Shown: positions 42,411 through 52,374, numbered from the stretch's first letter. The stretch is 64,000 nucleotides of DNA from Hyphomicrobiales bacterium (GCA_017642935.1 JAEPOK010000001.1:186001-250000); one strand, 5' to 3'. The notes: generated from the sequence alone by a model not told the origin. Made by a program: numbers and translations.

Positions 42411-42922
42411 GATGTTGCGTTTCCTGTCGCAGGCGCATCGTCCACAGGGGTCTGCGGCATGGTGTTTGGGAAATCATTGGTCTGGCGCAAAGCTTCGCCG
42501 ACAACAAGGCCGGCGGCAACGGCCATATTGAGCGACCGCGCATCCGGCATCATCGGAATGATCAGCCGCGCATCAGCGCGGCCATGCAGCCAGTCCGGCG
42601 CACCGGAGGTTTCCCGGCCCATCATGATGACATCGTCGCGCTGAAACTGAAAATCGGTGTGCGCGGTTGTCGCCTTGGTGGTCATCAACACCAACCTGGG
42701 CGGCGCCCAGGCCGTGGCCTTGCGAAAGGCATCGAAGTCAACGTGGACGGACGTCAGCGCTTTGTCGCGATAGTCCAGGCCAGCGCGGCGCAAAGCCCGG
42801 TCGTCCATAGAAAATCCGGTGGGGCCGATCACGTGCAAAGGCACGTTGAGGCAAGCCGACAAACGCATCAGCGTGCCGGTATTCGATGGGATTTCGGGCT
42901 GGAAAAGGGCGAGTGAAACCAA
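42407..42922 (-). CDS. trmL: tRNA (cytidine(34)-2'-O)-methyltransferase
   Basis: This 171-residue SPOUT-class enzyme methylates the wobble base ribose of certain tRNA-Leu species. The N-terminus [50 protein letters not shown] is typical. The knot motifs near the end are [10 protein letters not shown] and [29 protein letters not shown]. It appears to start at TTG 42922 and lacks a strong ribosome site. Translationally coupled to hemF (ATGA). Confidence 0.92.
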   Translation of the reverse strand: MVSLALFQPEIPSNTGTLMRLSACLNVPLHVIGPTGFSMDDRALRRAGLDYRDKALTSVHVDFDAFRKATAWAPPRLVLMTTKATTAHTDFQFQRDDVIMMGRETSGAPDWLHGRADARLIIPMMPDARSLNMAVAAGLVVGEALRQTNDFPNTMPQTPVDDAPATGNATS

Positions 42923-43266
42923 CGGGTGTGCGAAGCGTCAGAGGAGAGGGTGAGGCGCGTCTTCTTTCTACACATTACGACGTCCTGCGCGAGACCAAAG
43001 ATGGCATGGATGCCTCAGCCATTGGCCGAAGAGGGTGGGTACGAGTTCGATCGCCTCATGCCGCACCCTTCCCACCCATGGACTAGTGGACAAGCGCGCC
43101 GCGCAAACGCTAAGAGCAGCCACCTGTTGAGCCTTCGGGAATGCGGCGATATGCCTGCATGCCAAGGCGCGCGCGATTCTCTATAGCGTCTCTGCTCATC
43201 AGAGTATGGAATTTTACGGGGTCTGGCGTTTGATTTGCTGGCCCCATCGGACAGTTGCTACGAAGG
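42923..43266. other. Divergent intergenic region between trmL and petABC
   Basis: 344 bases without a supported gene; the promoters of trmL/hemF and of the bc1 operon must lie here. GGGTGGG (43033-43039) and CCCACCC (43071-43077) form an inverted repeat with a 31-base spacer. I cannot assign a promoter with confidence. Confidence 0.4.
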
Positions 43267-43839
43267 ATGACGAAGTTGTCGACTGAAGCCCAGACACAGG
43301 ACGAGCCGACCCGGCGCGACTTTCTCTTTATTGCTACGGCCGCCATGGGCGCCGTTGGCGTTGGCGGGCTGGCTTGGCCCTTCATCGCCCAAATGAACCC
43401 GGACGCTTCGGCGCTGGCACTGTCGACCAGTGAAGTTGACATCGGCTCGATGCAGCCCGGCGAGCAGGTCTCGGTGATGTGGCGCGGTAAACCGGTTTTC
43501 ATCCGCTACCGCACCGAGGAAGAGATCGCTGAGGCTGAGGCTGTCGACGTAGATGATCTTCCCGATCCGGCTGCCCGTTTGGCCACCGATGAGGCCGCGC
43601 TGGCCACCAATGAGGCGCGCTCGGTTCCGGAAAATCCAGCGCTACTGCTGATGATCGGTGTTTGCACGCATCTGGGCTGTATCCCATTGTCTGAGGCTGG
43701 TGATTTTGGCGGTTGGTTCTGCCCGTGCCACGGCTCGCACTATGATACTGCTGGCCGAATTCGCCGCGGCCCGGCGCCGGAAAACCTGCACATTCCGCAG
43801 TATGCGTTCATTTCAGAAACGACCATTCGCATCGGCTAA
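43267..43839 (+). CDS. petA: Cytochrome bc1 complex, Rieske iron-sulfur subunit
   Basis: This subunit carries electrons from quinol to cytochrome c1. The protein is 190 residues from ATG 43267. It has a Tat-type N-terminal anchor ([28 protein letters not shown]), and the cluster ligands are Cys133-T-H135-L-G-C138 and Cys152-P-C154-H155-GSH. A TTG at 43276 is a serious alternative start: AAGGA lies eight bases before it, whereas the ATG has GAAGG directly adjacent. First gene of petABC; an acidic insertion ([17 protein letters not shown]) follows the head strand. Confidence 0.93.
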   Translation: MTKLSTEAQTQDEPTRRDFLFIATAAMGAVGVGGLAWPFIAQMNPDASALALSTSEVDIGSMQPGEQVSVMWRGKPVFIRYRTEEEIAEAEAVDVDDLPDPAARLATDEAALATNEARSVPENPALLLMIGVCTHLGCIPLSEAGDFGGWFCPCHGSHYDTAGRIRRGPAPENLHIPQYAFISETTIRIG

Positions 43840-43883
43840 GCCGATCCTATCTTTCGTTTGAAAGGTTTCTAGGAGACCCCTTT

Positions 43884-45176
43884 ATGGCTGGACCTTCAAC
43901 CTACGTTCCAAAGAGCGGTATTGAGCGTTGGCTCGATGCACGCCTGCCTGTCGTGCGGATGATGCACGGGCAGTTTGTCGAGTTCCCGATCCCGCGCAAC
44001 CTGAACTACATGTACACGTTCGGCGGTATCCTGATGATCATGCTGGTATCGCAGATCATCACCGGTATCGTGCTTGTGATGCACTACACGCCGCACGCCG
44101 ACATGGCGTTCAACTCCGTTGAGCACATCATGCGCGATGTGAACTATGGTTGGCTGTTGCGCTACATGCATGCGGTTGGCGCCTCGATGTTCTTTGTGGC
44201 GGTCTATCTGCATATTTTCCGCGGCCTCTATTACGGCTCCTACAAAGAGCCACGTGAGGTTCTTTGGATCCTCGGTGTTGTCATCTACCTTCTGATGATG
44301 GCTACCGCCTTCATGGGCTATGTGCTCGTTTGGGGTCAGATGTCCTTCTGGGGCGCGACCGTGATCACCAACTTCTTCTCGGTGTTCCCGATCGTCGGTG
44401 AGACCTTGGTGCAGTGGCTTTGGGGCGGGTTTGCCGTCGATAACCCGACGCTTAATCGCTTCTTCTCGCTGCACTACTTGCTGCCGTTCATGATCTTCGG
44501 TGTGGTGATCCTGCACGTTTGGGCGCTGCACATCACCGGCCAGACCAACCCAACGGGCGTGGAAGTGAAGCAGAAGTCGGACACGGTGCCGTTCACACCC
44601 TATGCGACGGTCAAAGACCTGTTCGCCATGGTGCTGTTCTTCATCTTGTTCGCCTACTTCCTGTTCTACCTGCCGAACTATCTCGGCCACGCGGACAACT
44701 ACATCCCCGCTGATCCTTTGGTCACGCCAGCGCACATCGTGCCCGAATGGTACTTCCTGCCGTTCTACGCGATCCTGCGCGCGGTGCCCGATGCGCTCGG
44801 TGGCGTGCTCTTGATGTTTGCGTCCATTGCGGTGTTGTTCTTCCTGCCGTGGCTCGACACGTCCAAGGTCAAATCGGGCGCCTTCCGTTCGGTCTGGTTC
44901 AAGGTCGCATTTTGGGTGTTTGCCATCAACGCGGTGTTCCTGGGCTGGCTTGGTTCGAAGCCCGCTGAAGGCCTCTACGTGACGCTGATGCAGCTCTCGA
45001 CGGTCTACTACTTCGCTTACTTCCTGATCATCCTGCCGCTGCTTGGCCTGTTTGAAACGCCCAAGCCGCTGCCGGCATCGATCACCGAAGCTGTGCTGAA
45101 GAAGAACGGCAAGGATGTTGCCTCAGGTGGTGGCCAACCGGCCGGCGCTACGGCGGCACCGGAAACCAAGGGCTAA
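43884..45176 (+). CDS. petB: Cytochrome b subunit of the bc1 complex
   Basis: This 430-residue membrane subunit binds haems bL and bH and both quinone sites. ATG 43884 follows AGGAGA. Haem-ligand histidines lie in helices B and D ([23 protein letters not shown] and [24 protein letters not shown]). The Qo-site motif appears as [17 protein letters not shown]. Eight helices are visible, followed by a Gly/Ala-rich tail. Between petA and petC in the standard order. Confidence 0.96.
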   Translation: MAGPSTYVPKSGIERWLDARLPVVRMMHGQFVEFPIPRNLNYMYTFGGILMIMLVSQIITGIVLVMHYTPHADMAFNSVEHIMRDVNYGWLLRYMHAVGASMFFVAVYLHIFRGLYYGSYKEPREVLWILGVVIYLLMMATAFMGYVLVWGQMSFWGATVITNFFSVFPIVGETLVQWLWGGFAVDNPTLNRFFSLHYLLPFMIFGVVILHVWALHITGQTNPTGVEVKQKSDTVPFTPYATVKDLFAMVLFFILFAYFLFYLPNYLGHADNYIPADPLVTPAHIVPEWYFLPFYAILRAVPDALGGVLLMFASIAVLFFLPWLDTSKVKSGAFRSVWFKVAFWVFAINAVFLGWLGSKPAEGLYVTLMQLSTVYYFAYFLIILPLLGLFETPKPLPASITEAVLKKNGKDVASGGGQPAGATAAPETKG

Positions 45177-45208
45177 TCGGCGACTTCGCCAATAGGAGAC
45201 TTTTATCC

Positions 45209-46054
45209 ATGGCTTTCTTTTCAAGCCGCATCTTGAAAACCCTGACGGCCGTTGCCTTGGCGGCGGCACTGCCGGCAACGGGCGCCTTGGCTGCCGGTGA
45301 TTCCAAAGCACCACGCATGCAGGACTGGTCGTTCGCCGGTATCTTCGGCACCTACGATACCGCGCAATTGCAGCGCGGGTTCCAGGTCTACACCGAGAAC
45401 TGCTCGGCCTGTCATGCGCTGAGCCGGATCGCGTTCCGCAACCTAATGGAGCCGGGCGGCCCTGAGTTTTCCGAGGCTGAAGTTCGCGCCATCGCAGCCA
45501 ACTATTTCGTTGAGGACGGGCCGGACTCGTTCGGCGAAATGTTCGAGCGTGAGGCCCGCCTTTCGGATCGCTTCCCGCCACCCTTCCCGAACCAGGAAGC
45601 GGCAGTCGCGGCGATGGGTGCTTACCCGCCGGACTTTTCGCTGCTCGCCAAAGCGCGCGCACCGACCCGCGGGTTCCCGAACTTCGTGTTCGATATTTTC
45701 ACCGGCTATGCTGAAAACGGTCCAGACTACATCTATTCGCTTCTGACCGGCTATGAAGAGCCGCCGGAAGGTGAGGAAGCGCCGATTGGCCTGAACTACA
45801 ACCCGTACTTCATCGCTGGTGAGTGGATTGCCATGGCGCCGCCGCTGTTCGAAGGCATGCACGCCTATGCGGACGGCTCGCCGGAGACCGTGTCGCAATA
45901 TGCGCAGGACGTGTCGGCCTTCATGATGTGGGCAGCCGAGCCGCACCTCAATGCCCGCAAGGAGATGGGCTTCCGCGTGATGGCGTTCCTGCTGATCTTT
46001 GGCGGTCTGGTCTACATGACCAAGCGCCGGGTCTGGAGCACGATCGACCACTAA
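45209..46054 (+). CDS. petC: Cytochrome c1 subunit of the bc1 complex
   Basis: The 281-residue protein has a signal peptide (LKTLTAVALAAALPATGALAA), then the haem-binding site Cys65-S-A-Cys68-His69 in YTENCSACHALSRIAFRNL. It ends with a single membrane anchor (GFRVMAFLLIFGGLVYMTKRRVWSTIDH). ATG 45209 follows AGGAGA. It completes the operon; an intrinsic terminator lies 25 bases after the stop. Confidence 0.96.
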   Translation: MAFFSSRILKTLTAVALAAALPATGALAAGDSKAPRMQDWSFAGIFGTYDTAQLQRGFQVYTENCSACHALSRIAFRNLMEPGGPEFSEAEVRAIAANYFVEDGPDSFGEMFEREARLSDRFPPPFPNQEAAVAAMGAYPPDFSLLAKARAPTRGFPNFVFDIFTGYAENGPDYIYSLLTGYEEPPEGEEAPIGLNYNPYFIAGEWIAMAPPLFEGMHAYADGSPETVSQYAQDVSAFMMWAAEPHLNARKEMGFRVMAFLLIFGGLVYMTKRRVWSTIDH

Positions 46055-46078
46055 GGTCATCGCATCCCTATCTTTTTC

Positions 46079-46113
46079 AAGCCGCCCGACGAGTTCCGCC
46101 GGGCGGCTTTTTT
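46079..46113 (+). terminator. Rho-independent terminator of petABC
   Basis: GCCGCCCG (46081-46088) pairs with CGGGCGGC (46100-46107) around an 11-base loop; the flanking AA/TT extends the stem. It is followed directly by a run of six T (46108-46113). Classic form. Confidence 0.9.
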
Positions 46114-46223
46114 GTGGGCGAACGCGGCATGACCTTGGTCGAGCTTTTCAGCAGCCAAGTGTGCGACTAGGGTAGCCCGGTTTGTCGCATTCGCGGCGTG
46201 TTCCGCCCAATCGGAGAGTATCC

Positions 46224-46769
46224 TTGGCTATCCAACCCGATCCGACACTTGAATCGGCGATCCGCACCATTGTCGACTATCCCAAACCCGGCATCAGTTT
46301 TCGCGACATCACAACTCTTCTGGGCGATGCGCGTGCGTTTCGCCGCGCAGTCGACCAGTTGGTCCAACCCTATGCCGGGCTGAAAATCGACCAAGTGGCC
46401 GGCATTGAGGCGCGCGGGTTTATTCTCGGCGGCGCCGTGGCGCATCAAATTTCGGCTGGCTTCGTGCCGATCCGCAAGAAAGGCAAGCTGCCGCATGAGA
46501 CCGTGCGCATTGCCTACAGCCTTGAGTACGGCATTGACGAAATGGAGATGCACAAAGACGCTATCGAGCCGGGCGAAAAAGTCATCGTTGTGGATGATCT
46601 GATCGCGACGGGTGGTACCGCTGAAGCGGCGATCAAGCTTCTGCAATCGATGGGAGCGGATGTCGTCGCAGCCTGCTTCATCATCGATCTACCGGACCTG
46701 CAGGGTGCGAAGAAGATCGAAGCACTCGGGGTGCCGGTGCACGCACTGATGGAGTTTGAAGGCGATTAG
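46224..46769 (+). CDS. apt: Adenine phosphoribosyltransferase
   Basis: This 181-residue purine-salvage enzyme makes AMP from adenine and PRPP. The PRPP-binding motif is [38 protein letters not shown] and [14 protein letters not shown] are family signatures. A TTG start at 46224 with GGAGAG five bases upstream gives the standard length; the frame is open 14 codons further but those codons are not Apt-like. Stands alone after the petABC terminator. Confidence 0.93.
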   Translation: MAIQPDPTLESAIRTIVDYPKPGISFRDITTLLGDARAFRRAVDQLVQPYAGLKIDQVAGIEARGFILGGAVAHQISAGFVPIRKKGKLPHETVRIAYSLEYGIDEMEMHKDAIEPGEKVIVVDDLIATGGTAEAAIKLLQSMGADVVAACFIIDLPDLQGAKKIEALGVPVHALMEFEGD

Positions 46770-46786
46770 CGGCGAGGCGCCGCCGC

Positions 46787-46812
46787 GTGACTTGAGTCTC
46801 CGATCAAGTCAC
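46787..46812. repeat. Inverted repeat between convergent genes apt and the YdjM-like gene
   Basis: GTGACTTGA (46787-46795) and TCAAGTCAC (46804-46812) form a perfect 9-bp stem with an eight-base loop. It could end transcription from both sides, but neither side has a clear T-run. Confidence 0.5.
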
Positions 46813-47423
46813 CCGCCGAACTGCAGAAACCAGAACACGGGGATGGCGAGATAAGCGAAGATGCCTGCTGCCAAGATTGACCGCACCCACAATGCCTTGA
46901 ACCGGCGGAAGAGGAGCGTGGCCAGCGCAACGCCGAGCGCCGCCTCGAAGGCCGAAAACGCGCGGCCATGATGGGCGCCATCCCAGTAGGATATGGGCGA
47001 GCGAAACCGCCAGTCGGAGAGGGGCCAAAAGTGCGGGTGGGCGTCATCCACATGGACGGGGAAGTCGCCAGCCAGATGGGATAGGGCGGCCAGCCCCAAC
47101 ACCGTCAATGCGGGTAGCGCCGGAAGCGGCTCACCTGTCGTTTCCCGTGCTTGTGACTTTGCCCAAAACCAGCCGAGCAGCGCGGTCGCGATATAAAGCG
47201 GCGCAGAATTGCCGATCGCTGTAATGGTCAGCATAGGCTCGGAGAAATAGATGCGGCCCCAAAGCTCGCTTTGCGGTACGCCGGTCACCATCGCCCAACC
47301 GAACAGCGCAAAAATCGCGGCATCCGGCAGCAGCGCGCCGATGATCAGCGCCATGTTGCGCTTGGGCGCATCGGGTTTGGCGAAAAGGGCGGCAGCGACG
47401 AGCAGGTGGGTTTGGGTGTTCAC
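46809..47423 (-). CDS. YdjM-like (DUF457) membrane protein, putative membrane-bound hydrolase
   Basis: The 204-residue membrane protein begins MNTQTHLLVAAALFAKPDAPKRNMALIIGALLPDAAIF, with a His early and PD after the first helix. LGLAALSHLAGDFPVHVDDAHPHFWPLSDWRFRSPISYWDGAHHG follows near residues 108-155. The order TH, PD, SHxxxD, HxHFWPLSxWRF resembles the YdjM/DUF457 family of metal-dependent membrane hydrolases. About five helices. Substrate unknown. Confidence 0.7.
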   Translation of the reverse strand: MNTQTHLLVAAALFAKPDAPKRNMALIIGALLPDAAIFALFGWAMVTGVPQSELWGRIYFSEPMLTITAIGNSAPLYIATALLGWFWAKSQARETTGEPLPALPALTVLGLAALSHLAGDFPVHVDDAHPHFWPLSDWRFRSPISYWDGAHHGRAFSAFEAALGVALATLLFRRFKALWVRSILAAGIFAYLAIPVFWFLQFGG

Positions 47424-47446
47424 GGCTCGTCGCTAGCGCGTTGGTC

Positions 47447-48205
47447 TTAAAGGTTTTCAGCCAGGAACACTTGTAAGCCGGACCAAGAAGCTTGATCGGC
47501 CTCCAGCAGATAGTCGCTGGAGTTAAACACCGTGAACGAGTGTCGCGCGCCGCCGAAAACGCCGGCGGCATGCTCAACACCTGCCGCCTCAAGTTCGTTC
47601 AGCGTCTGGGCCAAATCAGCCAGACCGGAAACCGGATCGGCGCTGCCATGGTAGAACTGGATCGGTCCCATGACGGAAGCCCAGTCCTGGCCGTCGGGCG
47701 TGCCCAGACCCGCATGGAAGGCGACGAAGCCATCGACATCGGCGCCAGCACGCGCTGCTTCCAGAACAGCTGCTCCGCCAAAGCAGTAGCCGATCATCAC
47801 TATGTCCTCGCTGGCGCCTGGAATGTTGGCGGCTTCATCGACGGCGCCCAGCAAACGCTCGCGGAAGGTTTCGCGGTCGGCATACATGGCGCCGGACGCC
47901 GCGCGGTACTCCTCAAAACCTTGCGGGTTCACTTCGGTGGAATAAACGTCGATGGCGAAGGCCGTGTAGCCGAGCGCGGCCAACATATCGGCGCGGCGCA
48001 TCTCATAGTCGGTAAGGCCGTCCCAATCATGGACGATGAGGACCGTGCCCTTGGGATCCTCAAGAGCGGTGTTGGTGGCCACATACCCCTCAAAGGTCTG
48101 GTCACCGATGGTGTAGAGATGTGTTTCGCCGACGATTTCGGCGGACACGGGCGCCGCAAACAGGGCGGTTGAAACAAGCAGGGCAGGGGTGAGAACCAAG
48201 CGCAT
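47447..48205 (-). CDS. Dienelactone hydrolase family protein, exported
   Basis: This alpha/beta hydrolase of 252 residues has a signal peptide (MRLVLTPALLVSTALFAAPVSAE). ATG 48205 is preceded by GGAGG. The nucleophile elbow is IVMIGYCFGGAAVLEAA, with cysteine as in dienelactone hydrolases. The acid is in YHGSADPVSG and the base is the His in FGGARHSFTVF, giving a complete triad. Its true substrate is unknown; periplasmic location is inferred from the signal peptide. Confidence 0.87.
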   Translation of the reverse strand: MRLVLTPALLVSTALFAAPVSAEIVGETHLYTIGDQTFEGYVATNTALEDPKGTVLIVHDWDGLTDYEMRRADMLAALGYTAFAIDVYSTEVNPQGFEEYRAASGAMYADRETFRERLLGAVDEAANIPGASEDIVMIGYCFGGAAVLEAARAGADVDGFVAFHAGLGTPDGQDWASVMGPIQFYHGSADPVSGLADLAQTLNELEAAGVEHAAGVFGGARHSFTVFNSSDYLLEADQASWSGLQVFLAENL

Positions 48206-48295
48206 GGGAGCCTCCAAAGGATGGGTCGAACGTGTGATCCCACTTAGCGTCGGCTAGCATGATGACCAGTGTGTGGCACTGATAGGGAGGTGCGC

Positions 48296-49393
48296 TTACG
48301 TGTTGAACTTGAAAAGCAGCACATCACCATCCTGGACGACATATTCCTTGCCTTCGTCGCGCGCCTTGCCGGCCTCCTTGGCCGCCGTTTCACCTTTCAG
48401 CGCGACATAGTCGTCATAGGCAATGGTCTGCGCCCGGATGAAGCCGCGTTCAAAATCGGTGTGGATGACCCCAGCGGCCTGCGGCGCCTTGGTGCCGGTG
48501 GTGATGGTCCAGGCGCGCGTTTCTTTCGGCCCGGCGGTGAAATAGGTGACGAGACCCAGCAGCGCGTAGCCTTCGCGGATCAGGCGGTCGAGGCCCGCTT
48601 CTTCCAGGCCCAGCGTTTCCAGGAACTCGGCGTGTTCGTCCTGGGGCAGCACGGCCACCTCAGCCTCAATAGCCGCAGAGATCACAACGCTGCGCGCGCC
48701 GGTTTCTTTGGCGTAGGCCTCAACCTTGGCCGAGTAGGCATTGCCATCGCCGGCGGCGTCTTCCTCAACGTTGCAAACATAAAGGATCGGCTTGGAGGTC
48801 AGGAGGTTGAGCATCTGAAATGCCTTTTCCTCCTCCGCTGAGCGCTCCACCAAACGGGCCGGTTTGCCGTTCTGCAGCATCTCCAACGCCTGTTCCATGA
48901 TCGGCAGGATGGTCAGTGCTTCCTTGTCTTTGCCGGAAGCTTTCTTGCGCGTTGCGACGACGCGTTTTTCTAGGCTCTCCAGGTCGGCGAGCATCAGCTC
49001 GGTTTCGATGGTCTCAATGTCCGCCAGCGGTTCGATTTTCCCGTCGACATGAGTGATGTCTTCGTCCTCAAAGCAGCGTACGACGTGCACTATGGCATCG
49101 ACCTCGCGAATGTTGGCCAGGAACTGGTTGCCCAAGCCTTCGCCTGAGGCCGCGCCGCGTACGAGGCCGGCAATGTCGACAAAGGTGATACGTGTTGGGA
49201 TGATCTCTTTCGACTGGGCAATCGCGGCGATCTCATCCAGGCGCGGATCGGGTACCGCCACATCGCCGGTGTTCGGCTCGATGGTGCAGAACGGATAGTT
49301 GGCCGCCTGGGCAGCCGCCGTTTTGGTCAGCGCGTTGAAAAGGGTCGATTTGCCAACATTGGGCAGGCCGACAATGCCGCATTTAAAACCCAT
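48296..49393 (-). CDS. ychF: Ribosome-associated ATPase YchF (OLA1 family)
   Basis: This 365-residue P-loop protein prefers ATP over GTP and binds ribosomes. The N-terminus [43 protein letters not shown] contains the P-loop. [30 protein letters not shown] and YVCNVEED (G4 variant) follow, and the C-terminal TGS-type part contains [29 protein letters not shown]. It lies 15 bases after pth, the usual neighbour. Confidence 0.95.
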   Translation of the reverse strand: MGFKCGIVGLPNVGKSTLFNALTKTAAAQAANYPFCTIEPNTGDVAVPDPRLDEIAAIAQSKEIIPTRITFVDIAGLVRGAASGEGLGNQFLANIREVDAIVHVVRCFEDEDITHVDGKIEPLADIETIETELMLADLESLEKRVVATRKKASGKDKEALTILPIMEQALEMLQNGKPARLVERSAEEEKAFQMLNLLTSKPILYVCNVEEDAAGDGNAYSAKVEAYAKETGARSVVISAAIEAEVAVLPQDEHAEFLETLGLEEAGLDRLIREGYALLGLVTYFTAGPKETRAWTITTGTKAPQAAGVIHTDFERGFIRAQTIAYDDYVALKGETAAKEAGKARDEGKEYVVQDGDVLLFKFNT

Positions 49394-49408
49394 CGGGCTC
49401 TCTCTTTC

Positions 49409-50164
49409 TTAGGTGTCTTTGGTGCCGAGCAGCTTTTTCAGCATGTCGGCCATCGGTCCCTTGGTTGGAACTTTCGGTGCTGTGGTTTGCCGTGCCTGAC
49501 GGATATGAGATTGGCCGCTTCCGGTGGCGGCGGACGTTTGCGTTGAAGCTTTCTTCTCAGCCTTGGCGGGTTTCTCAGACCGCCACTGTGCCGTCGCCTC
49601 GTTTAGGCGGGCATTCAGGTCGCTGTCTTTGCCGTCGAGTGCCAGATCGATCGAGCGCGCCAACTCCTCGCAGACCGCGTTTACCCAGGGTTCATCGGCC
49701 TTGGGGAAGTCTTTCAGGACATAGCCTGAGACCAGATCCTTGTGGCCAGGGTGGCCAATGCCGAGGCGAATGCGGCGATAGTCTTTGCCAAGATGTGCGT
49801 CCAGGCTCTTCAAGCCATTATGCCCGCCATGGCCACCGCCGGCTTTAATCCGGGTGCGCCCTGGTTCGAGATCAAGCTCATCATGGATTGCCGTCACATC
49901 GCCTGCCTCGAGCTTGTAGAAGCGGGCGATCTCACCAGCGGCCTGACCGGACAGATTCATGAAGGTTGTCGGCTTGGCGAGCAGCACTTTGTGGGCGCCA
50001 TTTGGCCCTTCTATGCGGCCTTCGCTAACCTGCGCAGAGAAACGCGAACGCCACGGCGAAAAGCCGTGGCGCGCATGGATGGCATCAACGGCCATGAAGC
50101 CGATATTGTGCCGATTTTGGGCGTACTGACCGCCTGGATTGCCAAGGCCGACAAGCAGATGCAT
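49409..50164 (-). CDS. pth: Peptidyl-tRNA hydrolase
   Basis: The enzyme releases peptides from stalled peptidyl-tRNA. MHLLVGLGNPGGQYAQNRHNIGFMAVDAI contains the catalytic His in the NRHN motif; KPTTFMNLSGQAAGEIA, AIHDELDLEPGRTRIKAGGGHGGHNGLKSL and RLGIGHPGHKDLVSGYVL are family signatures. At 251 residues it carries a C-terminal Lys/Ala/Gln-rich tail of about 60 residues beyond the bacterial core, ending in MADMLKKLLG. GAGG precedes the ATG. In the rplY-pth-ychF cluster. Confidence 0.95.
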   Translation of the reverse strand: MHLLVGLGNPGGQYAQNRHNIGFMAVDAIHARHGFSPWRSRFSAQVSEGRIEGPNGAHKVLLAKPTTFMNLSGQAAGEIARFYKLEAGDVTAIHDELDLEPGRTRIKAGGGHGGHNGLKSLDAHLGKDYRRIRLGIGHPGHKDLVSGYVLKDFPKADEPWVNAVCEELARSIDLALDGKDSDLNARLNEATAQWRSEKPAKAEKKASTQTSAATGSGQSHIRQARQTTAPKVPTKGPMADMLKKLLGTKDT

Positions 50165-50211
50165 GGCTCGCCTCGTTCAGGTGGACCGGACCAAAGCCTA
50201 GTCTTCCAAAC

Positions 50212-50868
50212 CTAGTCTTCGGCTTCTTCCTCGCCGACGGTCGGCACTTCGGCCGGTGTTTCTGCTGCATCCTCGTCCGCTTCGTCTTCGTCGCTCTTCA
50301 GCGCTGCAGGCGAGGCGATCGTGGCGATCACGAAGTCACGATCGGTGATCGTAGGTTCGGCGCCATCAGGCAGGTTGATCGCTGAGATGCCAAGCGTGTC
50401 GCCAAGCTCAGCGGTGCCAAGGTCGAGTTCCAGGAACTCAGGGATCGCGTTGGCTGGGCAGTTGAGTTCCACTTCGTGGCGCACAACGTTCAACACGCCA
50501 CCAGCTTTCAGCCCGGGCGAGATTTCCTCGTTGAGGAAGTGCACCGGAATGTTGACCGTCAGCGTTGCACCTTTAGCCACGCGCAGGAAATCAACATGCA
50601 TTGGAAAGTCGCGCACGGGATCGAGCTCGTAATCCTTGGCGATCACCTGGTGCTTTTCACCGTCAACATCGATCGTGCCAACCGTGGTCATAAAACCACC
50701 GCCATGGATCAACAGGTTCACTTCCTTGTAGGGAAGGGCAAGGGGGATCGGATCTTTTTTGTCGCCGTAAATTACGGCGGGCAGCATGGCCTCGCGTCGC
50801 AGAGCACGGGCAGCTCCCTTGCCGACCCGTTCGCGCCGCGTGCCAGCCAGTTCATAGCTCTCACGCAT
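50212..50868 (-). CDS. rplY: 50S ribosomal protein L25 (general stress protein Ctc)
   Basis: This 5S-rRNA-binding ribosomal protein of the long Ctc form has 218 residues. The L25 domain ([36 protein letters not shown]) is followed by the C-terminal Ctc domain ([55 protein letters not shown]). A Glu/Asp-rich tail closes it. ATG 50868 has GGAGAAA. A terminator hairpin with a competing hairpin lies in its leader, suggesting attenuation. Confidence 0.95.
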   Translation of the reverse strand: MRESYELAGTRRERVGKGAARALRREAMLPAVIYGDKKDPIPLALPYKEVNLLIHGGGFMTTVGTIDVDGEKHQVIAKDYELDPVRDFPMHVDFLRVAKGATLTVNIPVHFLNEEISPGLKAGGVLNVVRHEVELNCPANAIPEFLELDLGTAELGDTLGISAINLPDGAEPTITDRDFVIATIASPAALKSDEDEADEDAAETPAEVPTVGEEEAED

Positions 50869-50890
50869 GGCATTTCTCCAATGAAACAAT

Positions 50891-50922
50891 AAAAAACGCC
50901 GGACAATCCGGCGGTTTCCGCC
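50891..50922 (-). promoter_or_regulatory. Attenuator-like leader of rplY: terminator hairpin and overlapping antiterminator hairpin
   Basis: On the minus strand a 7-bp stem, CGCCGGA/TCCGGCG (complement of 50897-50913), is followed by six T (complement of 50891-50896), ending 22 bases before the rplY ATG. A second hairpin, GGCGG-AAA-CCGCC (complement of 50910-50922), uses four of the same bases. The two cannot form together. No other minus-strand gene lies directly upstream, so the terminator would act on the rplY transcript itself. Confidence 0.65.
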
Positions 50923-51051
50923 GCGCGTGCCTCCAGGGGGGTCTGGCGCGGACGCCGGTCTATAACGCCGATTGGTGTGCGATGCAAATGCTGTTGCGCT
51001 CGACACCGTCAGTGTCATTGCGCTGTCATAGAGCCTCGCCTAGGACGGGGC

Positions 51052-52374
51052 ATGACGACCGGCTATTCCGACACGACCGACCACCATGCGCAAGCAAGTC
51101 TTGGTGATGTAACCACCACTTTCGCGCGTATTGGCGTGCTGTCGTTCGGCGGTCCGGCGGCGCAGATCGGCCTCATGCACAAAGTGGTGGTGGATGAGAA
51201 GAAGTGGTTGCCGGAAGATCGGTTTCTGCACGCGCTCAACTATTGCATGCTTTTGCCAGGTCCGGAGGCGATGCAGTTGGCAACCTATATTGGCTGGCTT
51301 TTGCAAGGTGCACGCGGTGGCCTGATCGCGGGCCTGCTTTTCATTCTGCCCGGTTTCCTCGTCCTGCTTGGGTTGGCGACGCTTTATGTGACGTTGGGCC
51401 ATGTACCCGCGGTTGAGGGACTGTTGTTTGGCCTTCAAGCAGCGGTGGTGGCCATCGTTTTGCAGGCGCTTATCCGATTGTCGCAAAAGACGCTGACCTC
51501 ATCGCTGGCCGCTGCCCTTGCTTTGGCAGCCTTCACGGCGCTTTACATGTTTGATGTGCCTTTCCCGCTGGTCATTGCCGTTGCCGCTTTGATTGGCGTT
51601 GCCGTTTGGGGTCGCGGCGAGGAGCGAATTGAAGCGGTGCCCGTTGCGGCCCACAGCGCGCGCAACGCTTCGTCGCTTTGGGCCGCTGCCGTTTGCGCTG
51701 CTCTTTGGCTGGGACCACTCGTTCTACTGGTACTCGGCCTTGGGCTGCAGTCGCTCTGGACGCAGCAAGCTTTGTTCTTTTCCTGGACGGCGATCATTAC
51801 ATTTGGCGGCGCCTATGCGGTGCTCGCCTACATTACGCAGGTCGTGGTGCAGGATTTTGCCTGGCTTTCCACCGCTGACATGGTGACGGGTTTGGGCTTG
51901 GCCGAATCCACGCCAGGACCGTTGATCCTCGTTCTGGTTTTTGTCGGCTATGTTGCGGCGGCGCAGGCCGGGCTCGACCTCAATCCGGTGCTGGCCGGAC
52001 TGTTGGGCGGTACGCTGACGCTCTGGTTCACGTTCTTGCCGTGCTTTGTCTGGATTTTCCTCGGCGCACCCTTTGTTGAGCGCACGCGGGAAATTGTTTG
52101 GCTGAAGAATGCCTTGCGCGGCGTGACGGCGGCGGTCGTCGGTGTGATCGCGTCGCTTGCAGTCTGGTTCGCGATCCAGGTTCTCTTTGATGTGGTCAGT
52201 GAAGCCCGCCTGGGCCCAGCGAGCTTGCCAGCGCCCATGCTCTCCAGCCTCAACGTTCCCGCCTTGGCGATCGCTGTACTCGCGGGCATTCTGTTGATCG
52301 GATTGCACCGCGGACTGTTCACGACGCTGGGCCTATGCGCCGCGCTGGGTGTTGCGTTTCGACTGTTTGTCTAG
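51052..52374 (+). CDS. chrA: Chromate transporter (CHR/ChrA family)
   Basis: The 440-residue membrane protein has two homologous halves, the long CHR format. The first half has FARIGVLSFGGPAAQIGLMHKVVVDEKKWLPEDRFLHALNYCMLLPGPEAMQLATYIGWLLQG. The second has FSWTAIITFGGAYAVLAYITQVVVQDFAWLSTADMVTGLGLAESTPGPLILVLVFVGYVAA. The FGGP/FGGA and PGP motifs are those needed in ChrA proteins. ATG 51052 follows AGGACGGGG. It exports chromate in known members. It lies between rplY and prs, convergent with a TetR gene. Confidence 0.93.
   Translation: MTTGYSDTTDHHAQASLGDVTTTFARIGVLSFGGPAAQIGLMHKVVVDEKKWLPEDRFLHALNYCMLLPGPEAMQLATYIGWLLQGARGGLIAGLLFILPGFLVLLGLATLYVTLGHVPAVEGLLFGLQAAVVAIVLQALIRLSQKTLTSSLAAALALAAFTALYMFDVPFPLVIAVAALIGVAVWGRGEERIEAVPVAAHSARNASSLWAAAVCAALWLGPLVLLVLGLGLQSLWTQQALFFSWTAIITFGGAYAVLAYITQVVVQDFAWLSTADMVTGLGLAESTPGPLILVLVFVGYVAAAQAGLDLNPVLAGLLGGTLTLWFTFLPCFVWIFLGAPFVERTREIVWLKNALRGVTAAVVGVIASLAVWFAIQVLFDVVSEARLGPASLPAPMLSSLNVPALAIAVLAGILLIGLHRGLFTTLGLCAALGVAFRLFV

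Noticed and set aside
43033-43077. GGGTGGG/CCCACCC inverted repeat upstream of petABC as terminator
   Set aside because: Spacer of 31 bases and no T-run; kept only as a description of the intergenic region.
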